Assembly (NCBI RefSeq): GCF_052119585.1
Contig: NZ_JBGQOJ010000001.1
Span: 186,001-250,000 of the forward strand
Direction: 5' to 3'
DNA from: JBGQOJ01 sp052119585
GTDB lineage: Bacteria > Pseudomonadota > Alphaproteobacteria > Rhodobacterales > Rhodobacteraceae
DNA: 64,000 bases
Part shown: piece after piece, positions 36,134 to 45,491 of the stretch
How positions within the stretch are numbered: position 1 is the stretch's first letter
Layout of the letters: every line of letters starts with the position of its first letter
Made by a program: the position numbers and the translations under genes
The notes under the pieces: model-generated
Databases searched by the model: none
What the model saw: only the letters and a program-made list of their open reading frames with translations
What the model was told of the DNA's origin: nothing

Positions 36134-37059
36134 TTTATGGTATAGATCCAATCCTGCTGATTGCCTCGCTGATGGTGGCCTCTACCCCGATCATGCTGGC
36201 CGCGATCGGTGAACTGGTCGTGGAACGCGCAGGCGTGCTTAATCTGGGCGTCGAGGGGATGATGATCATCGGCGCGATCTGCGGTTTTGCCGTTGCCGTG
36301 GAATCCCAAAGCCCGCTGATCGGATTTGCGGCAGCGGCCGCCGGTGGCGCGGTTCTGGCGCTGTTGTTCGGGGTTCTAACGCAACTGCTGCTGGCCAACC
36401 ATGTGCCCGCGGGCCTTGCACTGACCCTGTTGGGTTTGGGCATGTCGTCGTTGATCGGGCAAAGCTATGTCGGGATCAAACCGCCTGCGACGGCCGATCT
36501 GGATATTCCGGTCCTGTCCGATCTGCCTGTCATCGGGCGCATGCTGTTCCAGCATGACGCCATGGTCTATGTCTCGATCGCACTGGTGGCGGTTGTCTGG
36601 GCCGTACTGAAATATACCCGCATGGGTCTGGTGCTGCGCGCGGTCGGTGAAAGCCACGATGCGGCGCATTCTCTGGGGTTCAAGGTGGTGCGGATCCGCC
36701 TGTTGGCGATCATGTTCGGCGGTGCCTGCGCCGGTCTGGGTGGGGCCTACATCAGCCTGATCCGCGTGCCGCAATGGACCCAGGGCATGACCTCTGGCGC
36801 GGGCTGGATCGCCTTGGCGATCGTGGTTTTTGCCAGCTGGAAACCGGGCCGCATCCTGCTGGGTGCCTATCTTTTTGGCGGCGTGACGGTTTTGCAGTTG
36901 AATTTGCAGGCTGCGGGCCTTGCCATACCCGTCGAATACTTGTCGATGTCGCCATATCTGATAACCATCCTTGTGCTGGTCATCATGTCTGCTCGCGGGC
37001 GCGGACGCTCATTGAACGCACCCGCCTCGCTGGGTAAGATTTTCCACGCCTCGTCCTGA
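36130..37059 (+). CDS. Nucleoside/purine ABC transporter permease 2
   Basis: 309 residues from ATG at 36130, overlapping the first permease's stop. Conserved GELVVERAGVLNLGVEGMMIIGAICGF near the N-terminus marks the second permease of BMP-type systems; about eight membrane segments. Forms the heterodimeric channel with permease 1. Confidence 0.9.
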   Translation: MIYGIDPILLIASLMVASTPIMLAAIGELVVERAGVLNLGVEGMMIIGAICGFAVAVESQSPLIGFAAAAAGGAVLALLFGVLTQLLLANHVPAGLALTLLGLGMSSLIGQSYVGIKPPATADLDIPVLSDLPVIGRMLFQHDAMVYVSIALVAVVWAVLKYTRMGLVLRAVGESHDAAHSLGFKVVRIRLLAIMFGGACAGLGGAYISLIRVPQWTQGMTSGAGWIALAIVVFASWKPGRILLGAYLFGGVTVLQLNLQAAGLAIPVEYLSMSPYLITILVLVIMSARGRGRSLNAPASLGKIFHASS

Positions 37060-37114
37060 CGGGGTCCTGCCACAAAAAGGGCCGCTGTGCCCGTCATAAC
37101 CTTAGGGAGATACT

Positions 37115-38194
37115 ATGAAAATGTTGAAATCCATTCTGGCCGCGACCCTTGCGTTGGGTGTGGCCTCCCCTGCTCTGGCCGAAGGCATGGACAAGGTCAA
37201 AGCCGGGTTTATCTACGTTGGCCCGATCGGCGACGGCGGCTGGACCCACGAACACAACCAGGGCCGTCTTGCGGTCGAAGCCGAATTCGGCGACAAGGTC
37301 GAGACGTTCTTTCAGGAAAACGTGCCCGAAGGCGCCGACGCAGAACGTGCGCTGACTCAGATGGCGTTGTCCGGCGCGAACATTATCTTCACGACCTCGT
37401 TCGGCTACATGGACCCGACGCTGAACGTCGCGGCCAAATTCCCCGATGTAAAATTCGAGCACGCGACCGGCTTCAAGCGCGCTGACAACGTCTCGACCTA
37501 TTCCGCACGCTTCTACGAGGGGCGCGCGGTTCAGGGCCTGATCGCTGCCAAGATGACCAAGACGAACAAAGTCGGCTATATCGGGTCCTTCCCGATCCCC
37601 GAAGTGATCCGCGGCATCAACGCTGCCTATATCCACGCGAAAAAGGCCAACCCGAACGTCGAATTCTCGGTCGTCTGGGCCTACACTTGGTTCGATCCCG
37701 CGAAAGAGGCTGACGCAGCAACTGCATTGATCGAACAAGGCGCCGACGTGATCCTGCAACACACCGATTCCACCGCACCCTGCGCTGCAGCTGAAAAAGC
37801 CGGCAACGTGATCTGCTTCGGTCAGGCATCCGATATGGCGGAATATGCGCCAAGCCCGCGTGTCTCTTCGATCATCGACAACTGGTCCCCCTACTACATC
37901 GCCCGCGTCAAGGCGGTCATGGATGGCACCTGGACCAGCACCGACACATGGGACGGCATTGGACCGGGCATGGTGGGCATCGGCGAGATTACCGACGCCG
38001 TGCCTGCGGACGTAAAAGCGGAAGCCGAGGCGCTGAAGGACATGATCGCGTCAGGCGCTTATCACCCGTTCACCGGCCCGCTGAACAAGCAGGACGGATC
38101 GGTCTGGCTCAAAGACGGCGAAACGGCTGACGATGGCACGCTGGCCGGCCTGAACTTCTATGTCGAAGGCATCACCGGCGACATCCCCAACTAA
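37115..38194 (+). CDS. BMP-family ABC transporter substrate-binding protein
   Basis: 359 residues, TAGGGAG upstream of ATG at 37115. Signal peptide ends SPALA; no lipobox Cys, so it is a soluble periplasmic protein rather than a lipoprotein. BMP/Med fold: KAGFIYVGPIGDGGWTHEHN opening, FTTSFGYMDP and TDSTAPCAAAEKAG hinge segments. Family members bind purine nucleosides or bases. Placed last in the xdh-transport operon with a strong terminator behind it, and codon use suggests high expression. Confidence 0.9.
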   Translation: MKMLKSILAATLALGVASPALAEGMDKVKAGFIYVGPIGDGGWTHEHNQGRLAVEAEFGDKVETFFQENVPEGADAERALTQMALSGANIIFTTSFGYMDPTLNVAAKFPDVKFEHATGFKRADNVSTYSARFYEGRAVQGLIAAKMTKTNKVGYIGSFPIPEVIRGINAAYIHAKKANPNVEFSVVWAYTWFDPAKEADAATALIEQGADVILQHTDSTAPCAAAEKAGNVICFGQASDMAEYAPSPRVSSIIDNWSPYYIARVKAVMDGTWTSTDTWDGIGPGMVGIGEITDAVPADVKAEAEALKDMIASGAYHPFTGPLNKQDGSVWLKDGETADDGTLAGLNFYVEGITGDIPN

Positions 38195-38218
38195 GACAGC
38201 TGAAATTCCAGAGATTGG

Positions 38219-38247
38219 AAAAGGCCCGCATTGCGCGGGCCTTTTTC
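38219..38247 (+). terminator. Rho-independent terminator of the xdh/BMP operon
   Basis: AAAGGCCCGC pairs perfectly with GCGGGCCTTT around a short ATTGC-like loop, followed by TT and a CG. Strong stem 24 bases after the stop. Confidence 0.88.
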
Positions 38248-38287
38248 GTGTGAGAGGATCAGCGCAAGCCCAATCAGGAGACCGCGC

Positions 38288-39223
38288 ATGATGCCGCACA
38301 TCACCTCCGCCGACGGCACCCCGATGTCGCGCTTTTGTTTCGGGACGATGCAGTTCGGCGGTCCTGCCGACGAAACCGCATCACGCGCCATGTTCGACGC
38401 CTGCCGCGCAGCCGGAATCACCTTCTTCGACACCGCCTTTGTCTATACCGGCGGGGCATCCGAAACCCTGCTGGGTGAATTCGCCGCATCGGAGCGCGAC
38501 TCGCTGATCATCGCCACCAAAGCCGCCTATGAAGGCGGATCATCGGCACATAACATCCTGACCGGTTTCGAAATCAGCCGCGGACGTCTGGGCATGGATT
38601 ACATCGACATCCTGTACCTGCATCGCTGGGATGCAGATGTTCCACTTGAGGAAACCTTCGGCGCACTTGCAGGGCTGAAATCCGCAGGAAAGATCGGCCA
38701 TATAGGCGTCTCGAACTTTTCCGCCTGGCAAGGGATGAAGGCACAGGCGGTTGCCGGAAAACTGGGCGTCCGGATCGACATCATGCAGCCGATGTATAAC
38801 CTCGTGAAACGGCAGGCAGAGGTGGAACTGCTGCCGATGGCCTTGTCCGAAGGTATCGCCGTCGCGCCCTATTCACCGCTTGGCGGGGGCCTGCTGACCG
38901 GAAAATACAACAATGGCGGCGCAGGTCGTCTGGCCGAGGATGGCCGCTACGCTGCCCGCTATGGCCCTGGGTGGATGCACGACGCGGCCCGCAATCTGGC
39001 AGATCTGGCTGCCGAAACCGGCATCCATCCCGCCACGCTTGCCGTCGCATGGGTCGCCCGCAATCCGGCCATCACCGCCCCGATCATCAGCGCCCGCACT
39101 GCCGATCAACTGAAACCCTCGCTCGATGCGCTGGCACTGACCTTTGACGACACCCTATATGCGCAGATCACGGCCCTCACCCCAACGCCCGCCCCCGCGA
39201 CCGACAGGCTTGAGGAGGCATAG
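38288..39223 (+). CDS. Aldo/keto reductase
   Basis: 311 residues from ATG at 38288 (AGGAG upstream; a second ATG follows directly). NADPH-dependent carbonyl reductase of the AKR superfamily: catalytic Asp in FFDTAFVY, Tyr in FVYTGGASE, Lys in IIATKAAY and His in LYLHRWD, then the C-terminal cofactor region SARTADQL. Resembles the YajO/Tas-like group (AKR11-12). Substrate not evident; transcribed as a single gene. Confidence 0.88.
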   Translation: MMPHITSADGTPMSRFCFGTMQFGGPADETASRAMFDACRAAGITFFDTAFVYTGGASETLLGEFAASERDSLIIATKAAYEGGSSAHNILTGFEISRGRLGMDYIDILYLHRWDADVPLEETFGALAGLKSAGKIGHIGVSNFSAWQGMKAQAVAGKLGVRIDIMQPMYNLVKRQAEVELLPMALSEGIAVAPYSPLGGGLLTGKYNNGGAGRLAEDGRYAARYGPGWMHDAARNLADLAAETGIHPATLAVAWVARNPAITAPIISARTADQLKPSLDALALTFDDTLYAQITALTPTPAPATDRLEEA

Positions 39224-39253
39224 CCGACAGCGACGCCAAAGACCGGCGTTCCA

Positions 39254-39289
39254 CGTTCTTCTCGGCAAAAATACTCTCGCGCGAAGCGC
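39254..39289 (-). repeat. Gene-end repeat copy (CGCTTCGCG type)
   Basis: On the minus strand it reads GCGCTTCGCGCGAGAGTATT then TTTGCCGAGAAGAACG, matching the copy at 62871-62904. Lies 30 bases past the aldo/keto reductase stop. Confidence 0.65.
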
Positions 39290-39352
39290 AAAACCCGAGC
39301 CCCTGAAAGGGGCGAGATAAAAGAAATGGCGCGGAACGCGCCTCCGCCACCC

Positions 39353-39384
39353 TAAAAAAAAGGGCGACCCGAAAAGGCCGCCCT
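39353..39384 (-). terminator. Rho-independent terminator of the sarcosine dehydrogenase-like gene
   Basis: Minus strand: AGGGCGGCC pairs with GGTCGCCCT (one mismatch) around TTTTC, followed by eight T residues. Seven bases past the stop of the gene at 39391. Confidence 0.85.
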
Positions 39385-39390
39385 ATTGTC

Positions 39391-41883
39391 TTATCCGTCC
39401 AGACGGATCGTGGTGTTCGCCGGATCATAGGGGCTGTCCTCGACCACGGTTGCCGTCCACAATTCGCGGAACATCCGCACTTTCAACACCGTCCCCACAG
39501 CCGCATGCTCCGGCTTCACATAGCCCATGCCGATAGACGTGCCAAAGGCCACCGAATAGCCGCCCGACGTCAAACGCCCCACGCGGGTGCCGTCTTCGGC
39601 AAACAGAACCTCGCGGCCCCATGGGTCTGCATCCGCCGGGCCATCGATCAAAAGCGTCACGCATTTCGACCGCACGCCGGTCGCCACCATCGCATCCTTG
39701 CCGTGAAAGCCTTTGCCAAGATCGACAAAGCGCGGCAGATCGGCCTCGATAGGCGTCGCATCGCGGCCCAGTTCGGTGCCAAACGCGCGATAGCTTTTTT
39801 CCTGCCGCAGCCAGTTCTGCGCCCTTGCGCCCACCAGCTTCATCCCGAACTCTGCCCCTGCCTTTTCCAGCAGGTCGAACAGGTAATTCTGCATCTCGAT
39901 CGGGTGATGCAATTCCCAGCCCAGCTCGCCGGTATAGGCGACGCGGATCGCGTTGACCGGGCACATGCCCAGCTCGATCGGGCGCGCAGACAACCAGGGG
40001 AACCGCTTGTTTGACAGGGCCGTTTCCGGCTCTGCGTCCTTGATGACCTTCTTCAGAACATCGCGGGACTTCGGTCCGGCAATCGCGAAGACACCCCACT
40101 GCGTCGTGACGTTCTGCATCTCGATCCGGCCGAACTCCGCCTCTTTGTCCTCGATTGCCTTACGCAGATAGTCGGCGTCATAATCCGTCCATGCCCCTGC
40201 CGAGACCAGATAATACTCGTCGTCCTTCAACCGCACGATCGTATATTCCGTTCGCGTCGTGCCCGCAGAGGTCAACGCATAGGTCAGGTTGATCCGGCCC
40301 ACTTTCGGCAGTTTATTGGTGGTGAACCAGTCTAGAAACGCCGTCGCACCGGGGCCTTTGACGATATGCTTGGTAAAGGCGGTCGCGTCGATCAGGCCCA
40401 CGCCCTCACGGATCGCCTTAGCCTCTTCCACCGCATATTGCCACCATCCGCCACGGCGGAAAGACCGCGCGTCGTGGTCGTTGAACCCCATGGGCGCGTA
40501 ATAGTTCGGGCGCTCCCAACCATTCACAAACCCGAATTGCGCGCCACGAACTGCTTGACGGTCATAGGCCGGCGAGGTGCGCAGCGGGCGGCAGGCGGGG
40601 CGTTCTTCGTCGGGGTGGTGCAGGATGTAGACGTGTTCGTAGCATTCTTCGTTCTTGCGGGCCGCAAATTCGGTCGTCATCCAATTGCCGTAGCGCTTGG
40701 GGTCAAGCGAGGCCATGTCGATCTCCGCCTCGCCGTTGACCATCATCTGCGCCAGGTAATAGCCCGTGCCGCCCGCCGCTGTGATCCCGAACGAGAACCC
40801 CTCGGCCAGCCACATATTGCGCAATCCGGGGGCCGGACCGACCAGCGGGTTGCCATCGGGGGTGTAGCAGATCGGGCCATTGAAATCGTCCTTCAGGCCC
40901 GACTCCTCGCACGATGGAATCCGGTGGATCATCGCGGCGTACTGGTCCTCGATCCGGTCCAGATCCAGCTGGAACAGGTCGGCGCGGAAACTGTCGGGCA
41001 CACCGTATTCGAACCGCGCAGGCGCGTGCTTCTCGTAGACGCCCAAAATCCAGCCGCCCCGCTCCTCGCGCACATAGGATTGCGCATCGGCATCGCGGAT
41101 CACCGGATGCTCGGGGTGGGTTTTGCGGAACTCGACCAATGCGGGGTCTTGATCCATCACGATGAACTGGTGCTCTACCGGGATCGCGGGAATTTTGATG
41201 CCCAGCATTCTGGCGGTGCGCTGCGCATGGTTGCCCGTGGCGGTCACAACATGTTCTGCCTGAACGACGACCTGCTCGTCCGACGGGACAAGGTTGCCGC
41301 CCTTTTCGATCATCTTGGTGCAGGTCACATTCCAATGGCTGCCCGTCCACTCGTAGCCATCGACCTGCCATTTTCGTTCGATGATAACCCCGCGCTGCCG
41401 TGCGCCCTTGGCCATGGCCTGCGTCACGTCGGCAGGATTTATATAACCGTCAGAGGTGTGATAGATCGCGCCCTTCAGGTCGTCGGTGTTGATCAACGGC
41501 CACCGCTCTTTGATCTGCGCGGGCGTCAGCCATTCGAAGGGCACGCCGCAGGTCTCTGCCGTGGTGGCATAGACCATGTATTCATCCATCCGCTCTTTCG
41601 TCTGGGCCATCCGCAGGTTGCCGACAACCGCGAATCCGGCGTTCAGACCCGTTTCCGCCTCCAGGCTTTTGTAGAACTCGACCGAGTATTTATGGATATG
41701 TGTGGTGGCAAAGGACATGTTGAACAACGGCAGCAGACCTGCCGCATGCCATGTCGACCCCGACGTCAGCTCATCCCGTTCCATCAGCATGACATCGTCC
41801 CATCCGGCACGGGCCAGATGATAGGCGATTGATGTGCCAATGGCGCCGCCGCCGACGACCAGAGCTTTGACGTGGGTTTTCAT
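39391..41883 (-). CDS. FAD-dependent oxidoreductase with GcvT domain, sarcosine/dimethylglycine dehydrogenase-like
   Basis: 830 residues from ATG at 41883. N-terminal DAO-type FAD domain (VVGGGAIGTSIAYHLARAG at 8-26; GSTWHAAGL with the His that carries covalent FAD in this family), then from about residue 420 a folate-binding GcvT/aminomethyltransferase domain (RTEYTIVRL, GELGWELH, GKDAMVATG). This layout is that of dimethylglycine or sarcosine dehydrogenase, which oxidise N-methyl groups and pass formaldehyde to tetrahydrofolate. Marine roseobacters use such enzymes in glycine betaine breakdown. Exact substrate not decided by sequence. Own promoter and terminator. Confidence 0.88.
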   Translation of the reverse strand: MKTHVKALVVGGGAIGTSIAYHLARAGWDDVMLMERDELTSGSTWHAAGLLPLFNMSFATTHIHKYSVEFYKSLEAETGLNAGFAVVGNLRMAQTKERMDEYMVYATTAETCGVPFEWLTPAQIKERWPLINTDDLKGAIYHTSDGYINPADVTQAMAKGARQRGVIIERKWQVDGYEWTGSHWNVTCTKMIEKGGNLVPSDEQVVVQAEHVVTATGNHAQRTARMLGIKIPAIPVEHQFIVMDQDPALVEFRKTHPEHPVIRDADAQSYVREERGGWILGVYEKHAPARFEYGVPDSFRADLFQLDLDRIEDQYAAMIHRIPSCEESGLKDDFNGPICYTPDGNPLVGPAPGLRNMWLAEGFSFGITAAGGTGYYLAQMMVNGEAEIDMASLDPKRYGNWMTTEFAARKNEECYEHVYILHHPDEERPACRPLRTSPAYDRQAVRGAQFGFVNGWERPNYYAPMGFNDHDARSFRRGGWWQYAVEEAKAIREGVGLIDATAFTKHIVKGPGATAFLDWFTTNKLPKVGRINLTYALTSAGTTRTEYTIVRLKDDEYYLVSAGAWTDYDADYLRKAIEDKEAEFGRIEMQNVTTQWGVFAIAGPKSRDVLKKVIKDAEPETALSNKRFPWLSARPIELGMCPVNAIRVAYTGELGWELHHPIEMQNYLFDLLEKAGAEFGMKLVGARAQNWLRQEKSYRAFGTELGRDATPIEADLPRFVDLGKGFHGKDAMVATGVRSKCVTLLIDGPADADPWGREVLFAEDGTRVGRLTSGGYSVAFGTSIGMGYVKPEHAAVGTVLKVRMFRELWTATVVEDSPYDPANTTIRLDG

Positions 41884-42007
41884 AGGGTATCGTCCTTGAC
41901 CGAGTGGATATGGCTGCAATTAAGCACAAATCAGTCGAAACAAGCATGTGCCGCCGACTAAAAGCGCGTCAAAACCGACCCGCCGCGCGGTTGTCCATGG
42001 CAGCGGT

Positions 42008-42835
42008 TCACGACTCGGGGAGGGCGTGGTGGGTTTTCAGGAACTCCCAGAAAATCATGCGCCGGGACACGGCATCCGCACCGGGCAATCCCTTTGGCGA
42101 CCGATAGAGATAGGTGCCATGCGCATGCCTGTCGATAAACAAGAACCGGGTCGGGGCGGATCTGGTCCGGCACGCCTGCTCTGCGGCGATGGCCGACCCT
42201 GCATCCACCTTGGTGTCGGTCCGCCCATGGGCCCACAGCAATGCCGGCCCGCGGGTCATGTCGCAGATCGCGAGGTTTGCCAAAGACCCCGACAGAATAA
42301 CCACGGCAGACAAGGGCGGGCGCGTTATGCCAAGGGCGGGGGCAAGAAAGGCAATGTTCGCGGCAAGTATCCCCCCGGCAGAGACCCCGAATATCATCAG
42401 GTTCCGGGTATTGAGGCCATGCGCCGCACCGTGCGATGCGATCCAGTCCAGCGCTGCCAGACCATCCTCTGTCGCGGTATGGGCCGCCCTTCCGATAAAC
42501 CTGATCGGCAGGTTGTACTCCGCTGGCGTCTCGGCTCTTAGCTTTTTGGTTTTGCCGGCAAAGGGATAGGTCAGATGCCCCAGATGGCGCTTTAGCCGGT
42601 ATTGCGCGGACACCACCGCAAACCCCTGCGCCAGAAGCTCTGCCGTGTAGGCCTGCGCCATCGACGGATCACCGTTCAGAAAGCCGCCCGGATGCAGATA
42701 CAGAACCGTCCCGATCGGCGCGTCTGCCTTGGGCAGATAAATGTCCAGCACAAGCGGCATCAGGCCATTGTCGGTCATTGCCTCGCGATAAATTACGCGC
42801 TGCCCGTCCGAACCTACCGGTTGCAAACTGGTCAT
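42008..42835 (-). CDS. Alpha/beta hydrolase (HSL/carboxylesterase-like)
   Basis: 275 residues. Oxyanion-hole motif YLHPGGF (about 46-52), nucleophile elbow GVSAG (about 150), and late Asp/His candidates (HGRTDTKV, DRHAHGTYLY) complete an esterase-like triad. The start overlaps the upstream 2-hydroxyacid dehydrogenase stop by four bases, so the two are cotranslated. Natural ester unknown. Confidence 0.82.
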   Translation of the reverse strand: MTSLQPVGSDGQRVIYREAMTDNGLMPLVLDIYLPKADAPIGTVLYLHPGGFLNGDPSMAQAYTAELLAQGFAVVSAQYRLKRHLGHLTYPFAGKTKKLRAETPAEYNLPIRFIGRAAHTATEDGLAALDWIASHGAAHGLNTRNLMIFGVSAGGILAANIAFLAPALGITRPPLSAVVILSGSLANLAICDMTRGPALLWAHGRTDTKVDAGSAIAAEQACRTRSAPTRFLFIDRHAHGTYLYRSPKGLPGADAVSRRMIFWEFLKTHHALPES

Positions 42836-43818
42836 AGCATGGACGGGACCACAAGATCGGGTGGCCTGTGGCCGTCGGCAAAGGTCTTGATATTGATCAA
42901 CACCTTCTCGCCCATTTCAGCCCGCCCCTCGACTGTGGCCGACCCCATATGCGGCAACAGCACCACATTGCGCAATTCACGCAGGCGCGGATTGATTTCC
43001 GCGCCGTGTTCGAACACGTCAAGCCCCGCCCCGGCGATCTCTCCGGCGCGTAGCATCCGTGTCAGCGCGTTCTCGTCGATCACTTCGCCGCGCGAGGTGT
43101 TCACGATCACCGCCGAAGGCTTCATCAGCTTCAATCGCCGGGCATTCATCAAATGGAATGTCGAAGGCGTGTGCGGACAATTGATCGAGATCACATCCAT
43201 CCGACTGACCATCTGGTCAAGGCTTTCCCAATAGGTCGCCTCCAGCGCGTCCTCTATATCTGCGTGCAGCCGCTTTCGGTTGTTGTAGTGAATCTGCATG
43301 CCAAAGGCGCGCGCGCGCCGCGCCACGGCCTGACCGATCCGCCCCATGCCAAGAATGCCCAACCGCCGCCCACCGACACGCCCGCCCAACAGCGCCGTGG
43401 GGGCCCAGCCGGCCCAATTGCCCGATTGCATCAGCGCCAGACCCTCGGGGATACGCCGCGTGACCGCAAGGATCAGCGCCAGCGTCATGTCAGCCGTGTC
43501 TTCGGTCACGACACCGGGTGTGTTGGACACAAGTATGCCCCGCTGACGCGCCGTCTGCACGTCGATGTGGTCAACACCCGCGCCGTAGTTCGCGATCAGC
43601 TTCAGCTTGTCGCCCGCCTGTGCGATCATACCCGCATCAATCGTGTCCGTCACCGTCGGCACCAGAACGTCCGATCGCTTCATCGCGGCGACCAGTTCGT
43701 CTTTGGACAACGGTGTGTCCTCGTCGCGCAACTCGACGTCGAAAAGTTCTTTCATCCGCGTTTCGACGACCTCGGGCAACCGTCGCGTCACGACAACAGT
43801 TAGACGCTTATCTGGCAT
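42832..43818 (-). CDS. D-isomer-specific 2-hydroxyacid dehydrogenase (glyoxylate/hydroxypyruvate reductase-like)
   Basis: 328 residues from ATG at 43818 (AAGGGAG upstream); the open frame extends 83 codons further but without a site. NAD(P)-binding GMGRIGQAVARRARAFGM at about 155-172, catalytic Arg in NTSRGEVIDE, Glu in LDVFEHG and His in LPHMGSA. Closest to GyaR/GhrB-type reductases that act on glyoxylate and hydroxypyruvate. Operon with the hydrolase at 42008. Confidence 0.88.
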   Translation of the reverse strand: MPDKRLTVVVTRRLPEVVETRMKELFDVELRDEDTPLSKDELVAAMKRSDVLVPTVTDTIDAGMIAQAGDKLKLIANYGAGVDHIDVQTARQRGILVSNTPGVVTEDTADMTLALILAVTRRIPEGLALMQSGNWAGWAPTALLGGRVGGRRLGILGMGRIGQAVARRARAFGMQIHYNNRKRLHADIEDALEATYWESLDQMVSRMDVISINCPHTPSTFHLMNARRLKLMKPSAVIVNTSRGEVIDENALTRMLRAGEIAGAGLDVFEHGAEINPRLRELRNVVLLPHMGSATVEGRAEMGEKVLINIKTFADGHRPPDLVVPSML

Positions 43819-43966
43819 GTCCCATCTCCCTTTTCTTTCCTTCGCGGCCCTTACATGCCAAAGTGGCGGATAGCGGGACGCGGCACAAGTGGGCGGCGTG
43901 AAAAGCATCAAAAAAACAGGGCCTTCGGGTCGGGGCACAGACAGACAAATGTCGGGCGGATCGAAC

Positions 43967-44467
43967 ATGACGCGCGTTTCGGATATTTTAGGCGGTGCCA
44001 TTCTGGCGATTGCGATGGCAAGCGGTGCGATGGCGCAGGACAAAGGACAGGTGACGAACCTGCCCATCCCGCGCTATGTGTCGATGAAGGCCAGCGAAGG
44101 CAACGTGCGGCGCGGACCCAGCCTGTCACACCGCATCGACTGGGTGTTCAAACATAAGGATCTGCCGCTGCAAATCACGGCAGAATATGGCCACTGGCGA
44201 CGCGTCATGGACCGTGACGGTGCCGGGGGCTGGGTGCATTACTCGCTTTTGTCCGGGGTCAGAACGGTCATCGTCGACGAGAATATGCTGGCGCTACGGG
44301 CAAAACCAGACAATCAGGCCGGAGTGAATGCCACAGCAGAGGCGGGCGTGATTGCGCGACTTGGCCAATGCCTTGTCGATTGGTGCCGCATCACCGCCGG
44401 CGGCGAAAGCGGCTGGGTCCGGAAAACGGCAATCTGGGGCGTCGACCCTGACGAGATCAGGGAATAG
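43967..44467 (+). CDS. Exported protein with SH3-like domains
   Basis: 166 residues from ATG at 43967 (GGCGGA upstream); an ATG at 43949 is possible. Signal peptide MTRVSDILGGAILAIAMASG ends near AMAQ. Two bacterial SH3-like segments: ASEGNVRRGPSLSHRIDWVF with GHWRRVMDRDGAGGWVH, and LALRAKPDNQAG with CRITAGGESGWV. Such proteins are thought to bind cell-wall material or assist at the envelope. Divergent from the dehydrogenase gene and followed by a transporter gene 61 bases on. Confidence 0.82.
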   Translation: MTRVSDILGGAILAIAMASGAMAQDKGQVTNLPIPRYVSMKASEGNVRRGPSLSHRIDWVFKHKDLPLQITAEYGHWRRVMDRDGAGGWVHYSLLSGVRTVIVDENMLALRAKPDNQAGVNATAEAGVIARLGQCLVDWCRITAGGESGWVRKTAIWGVDPDEIRE

Positions 44468-44528
44468 ACGGCTTGCCCGATCCATTCGAAACGGGCCGAA
44501 CCTCCATCTTTTGCAAAGGCAGGTCGAC

Positions 44529-45407
44529 ATGAGCGTGACAGGGTCCATCAAACTGAACATCTCTGCCGGTCTGGCATCGGTTTTTGTCGCGCTGACACTG
44601 GTGTTGCTGAAACTCTGGGCCTTGGGGCAAACCGGATCTCTTTCCGTCGCGGCAAGCCTGACCGATTCCTCGCTGGACCTTATGGTGTCGCTCGTGGCGT
44701 TTGTCGCCATCCTGTATGCCGCGCGCCCCGCAGACGAGGACCACGCCTTTGGCCATTCCTCCGTCGAAGATCTGGCAGCCCTGGGCCAATCCGTCTTTAT
44801 CGCGGCATCCGGCTGCGTGATCGCATGGGCGGCGGTCGCACGGCTTTTGTCACCCACCCCGTCCCGCTTGACGTCCGAAGGCTCTGGCATGGCAATCATG
44901 GGGGCCTCTGTCGCGCTGACCATAGCGCTTGTCCTCTGGCAGCGCCACGTCGCGACGCGCACGGGCAGCCGGGTGGTCCGCGCCGACAGCCTGCATTATA
45001 TGGGCGACCTTCTGCCCAATGTCGGCGCGATCCTGTCGCTTTGGGCCTCCAGCCGTTTTGGCCTGACCCAGATCGACAACATTGTGGCGCTTGGTGCGGC
45101 TTCGATCCTGATCTTCGGGTCCGCCCGCATCTTCCTGGCCGCATGGCACGCCCTGATGGACCGCGCCGCCGATCCGGCCCTGATCGAAGGGATCGCCGAG
45201 ATCACCCGCAACTGGCCCGAAGTGCGGGGCTTTCACGACCTCAAAACCCGCACCGCCGGTGCCGTTGTCTTTGTGAACCTTCACATCGAACTAGATGGCG
45301 ATCAAACCCTGCAACAGGCCCACGCCATCGGCGCTAGCCTGCGCCGCGCGATCTTGAAGGCCTATCCTCAGACAGATGTGATCATCCACAAGGATGTCGC
45401 GCGCTAA
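44529..45407 (+). CDS. Cation diffusion facilitator (FieF/ZitB-like divalent metal exporter)
   Basis: 292 residues from ATG at 44529. Six membrane segments; metal residues in TM2 and TM5: DSSLD and, further on, HYMGD (HxxxD), with HAFGHSSVEDLAAL in the loop as in CDF proteins. The C-terminal cytoplasmic domain (VRGFHDLKTRTAG..., LHIELDG) is the usual dimerising metal-sensing domain. Exports Zn2+, Fe2+ or Mn2+ in exchange for protons; the metal is not decided by sequence. Confidence 0.9.
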   Translation: MSVTGSIKLNISAGLASVFVALTLVLLKLWALGQTGSLSVAASLTDSSLDLMVSLVAFVAILYAARPADEDHAFGHSSVEDLAALGQSVFIAASGCVIAWAAVARLLSPTPSRLTSEGSGMAIMGASVALTIALVLWQRHVATRTGSRVVRADSLHYMGDLLPNVGAILSLWASSRFGLTQIDNIVALGAASILIFGSARIFLAAWHALMDRAADPALIEGIAEITRNWPEVRGFHDLKTRTAGAVVFVNLHIELDGDQTLQQAHAIGASLRRAILKAYPQTDVIIHKDVAR

Positions 45408-45413
45408 TTCCGC

Positions 45414-45491
45414 TTCTTTGTTCTCTAAATATCCTCGCCGAAGGCCAGAAAACTTTTTTGCCTTCGGCGAGGAATTTTTCAGAACAAAGAA
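45414..45491. repeat. Two inverted copies of the gene-end repeat forming a bidirectional terminator
   Basis: Copy 1 (minus orientation) at 45414-45445 and copy 2 (plus) at 45460-45491 face each other. CCTCGCCGAAGGC (45433-45445) pairs perfectly with GCCTTCGGCGAGG (45460-45472) around a loop with a T-run, and TTCTTTGTTCT pairs with AGAACAAAGAA outside. It sits between convergent genes, so it can end both transcripts. Confidence 0.8.

Noticed and set aside
40366..41832. Plus-strand open frame opposite the sarcosine dehydrogenase-like gene
   Set aside because: Antisense shadow of a clearly assigned gene.
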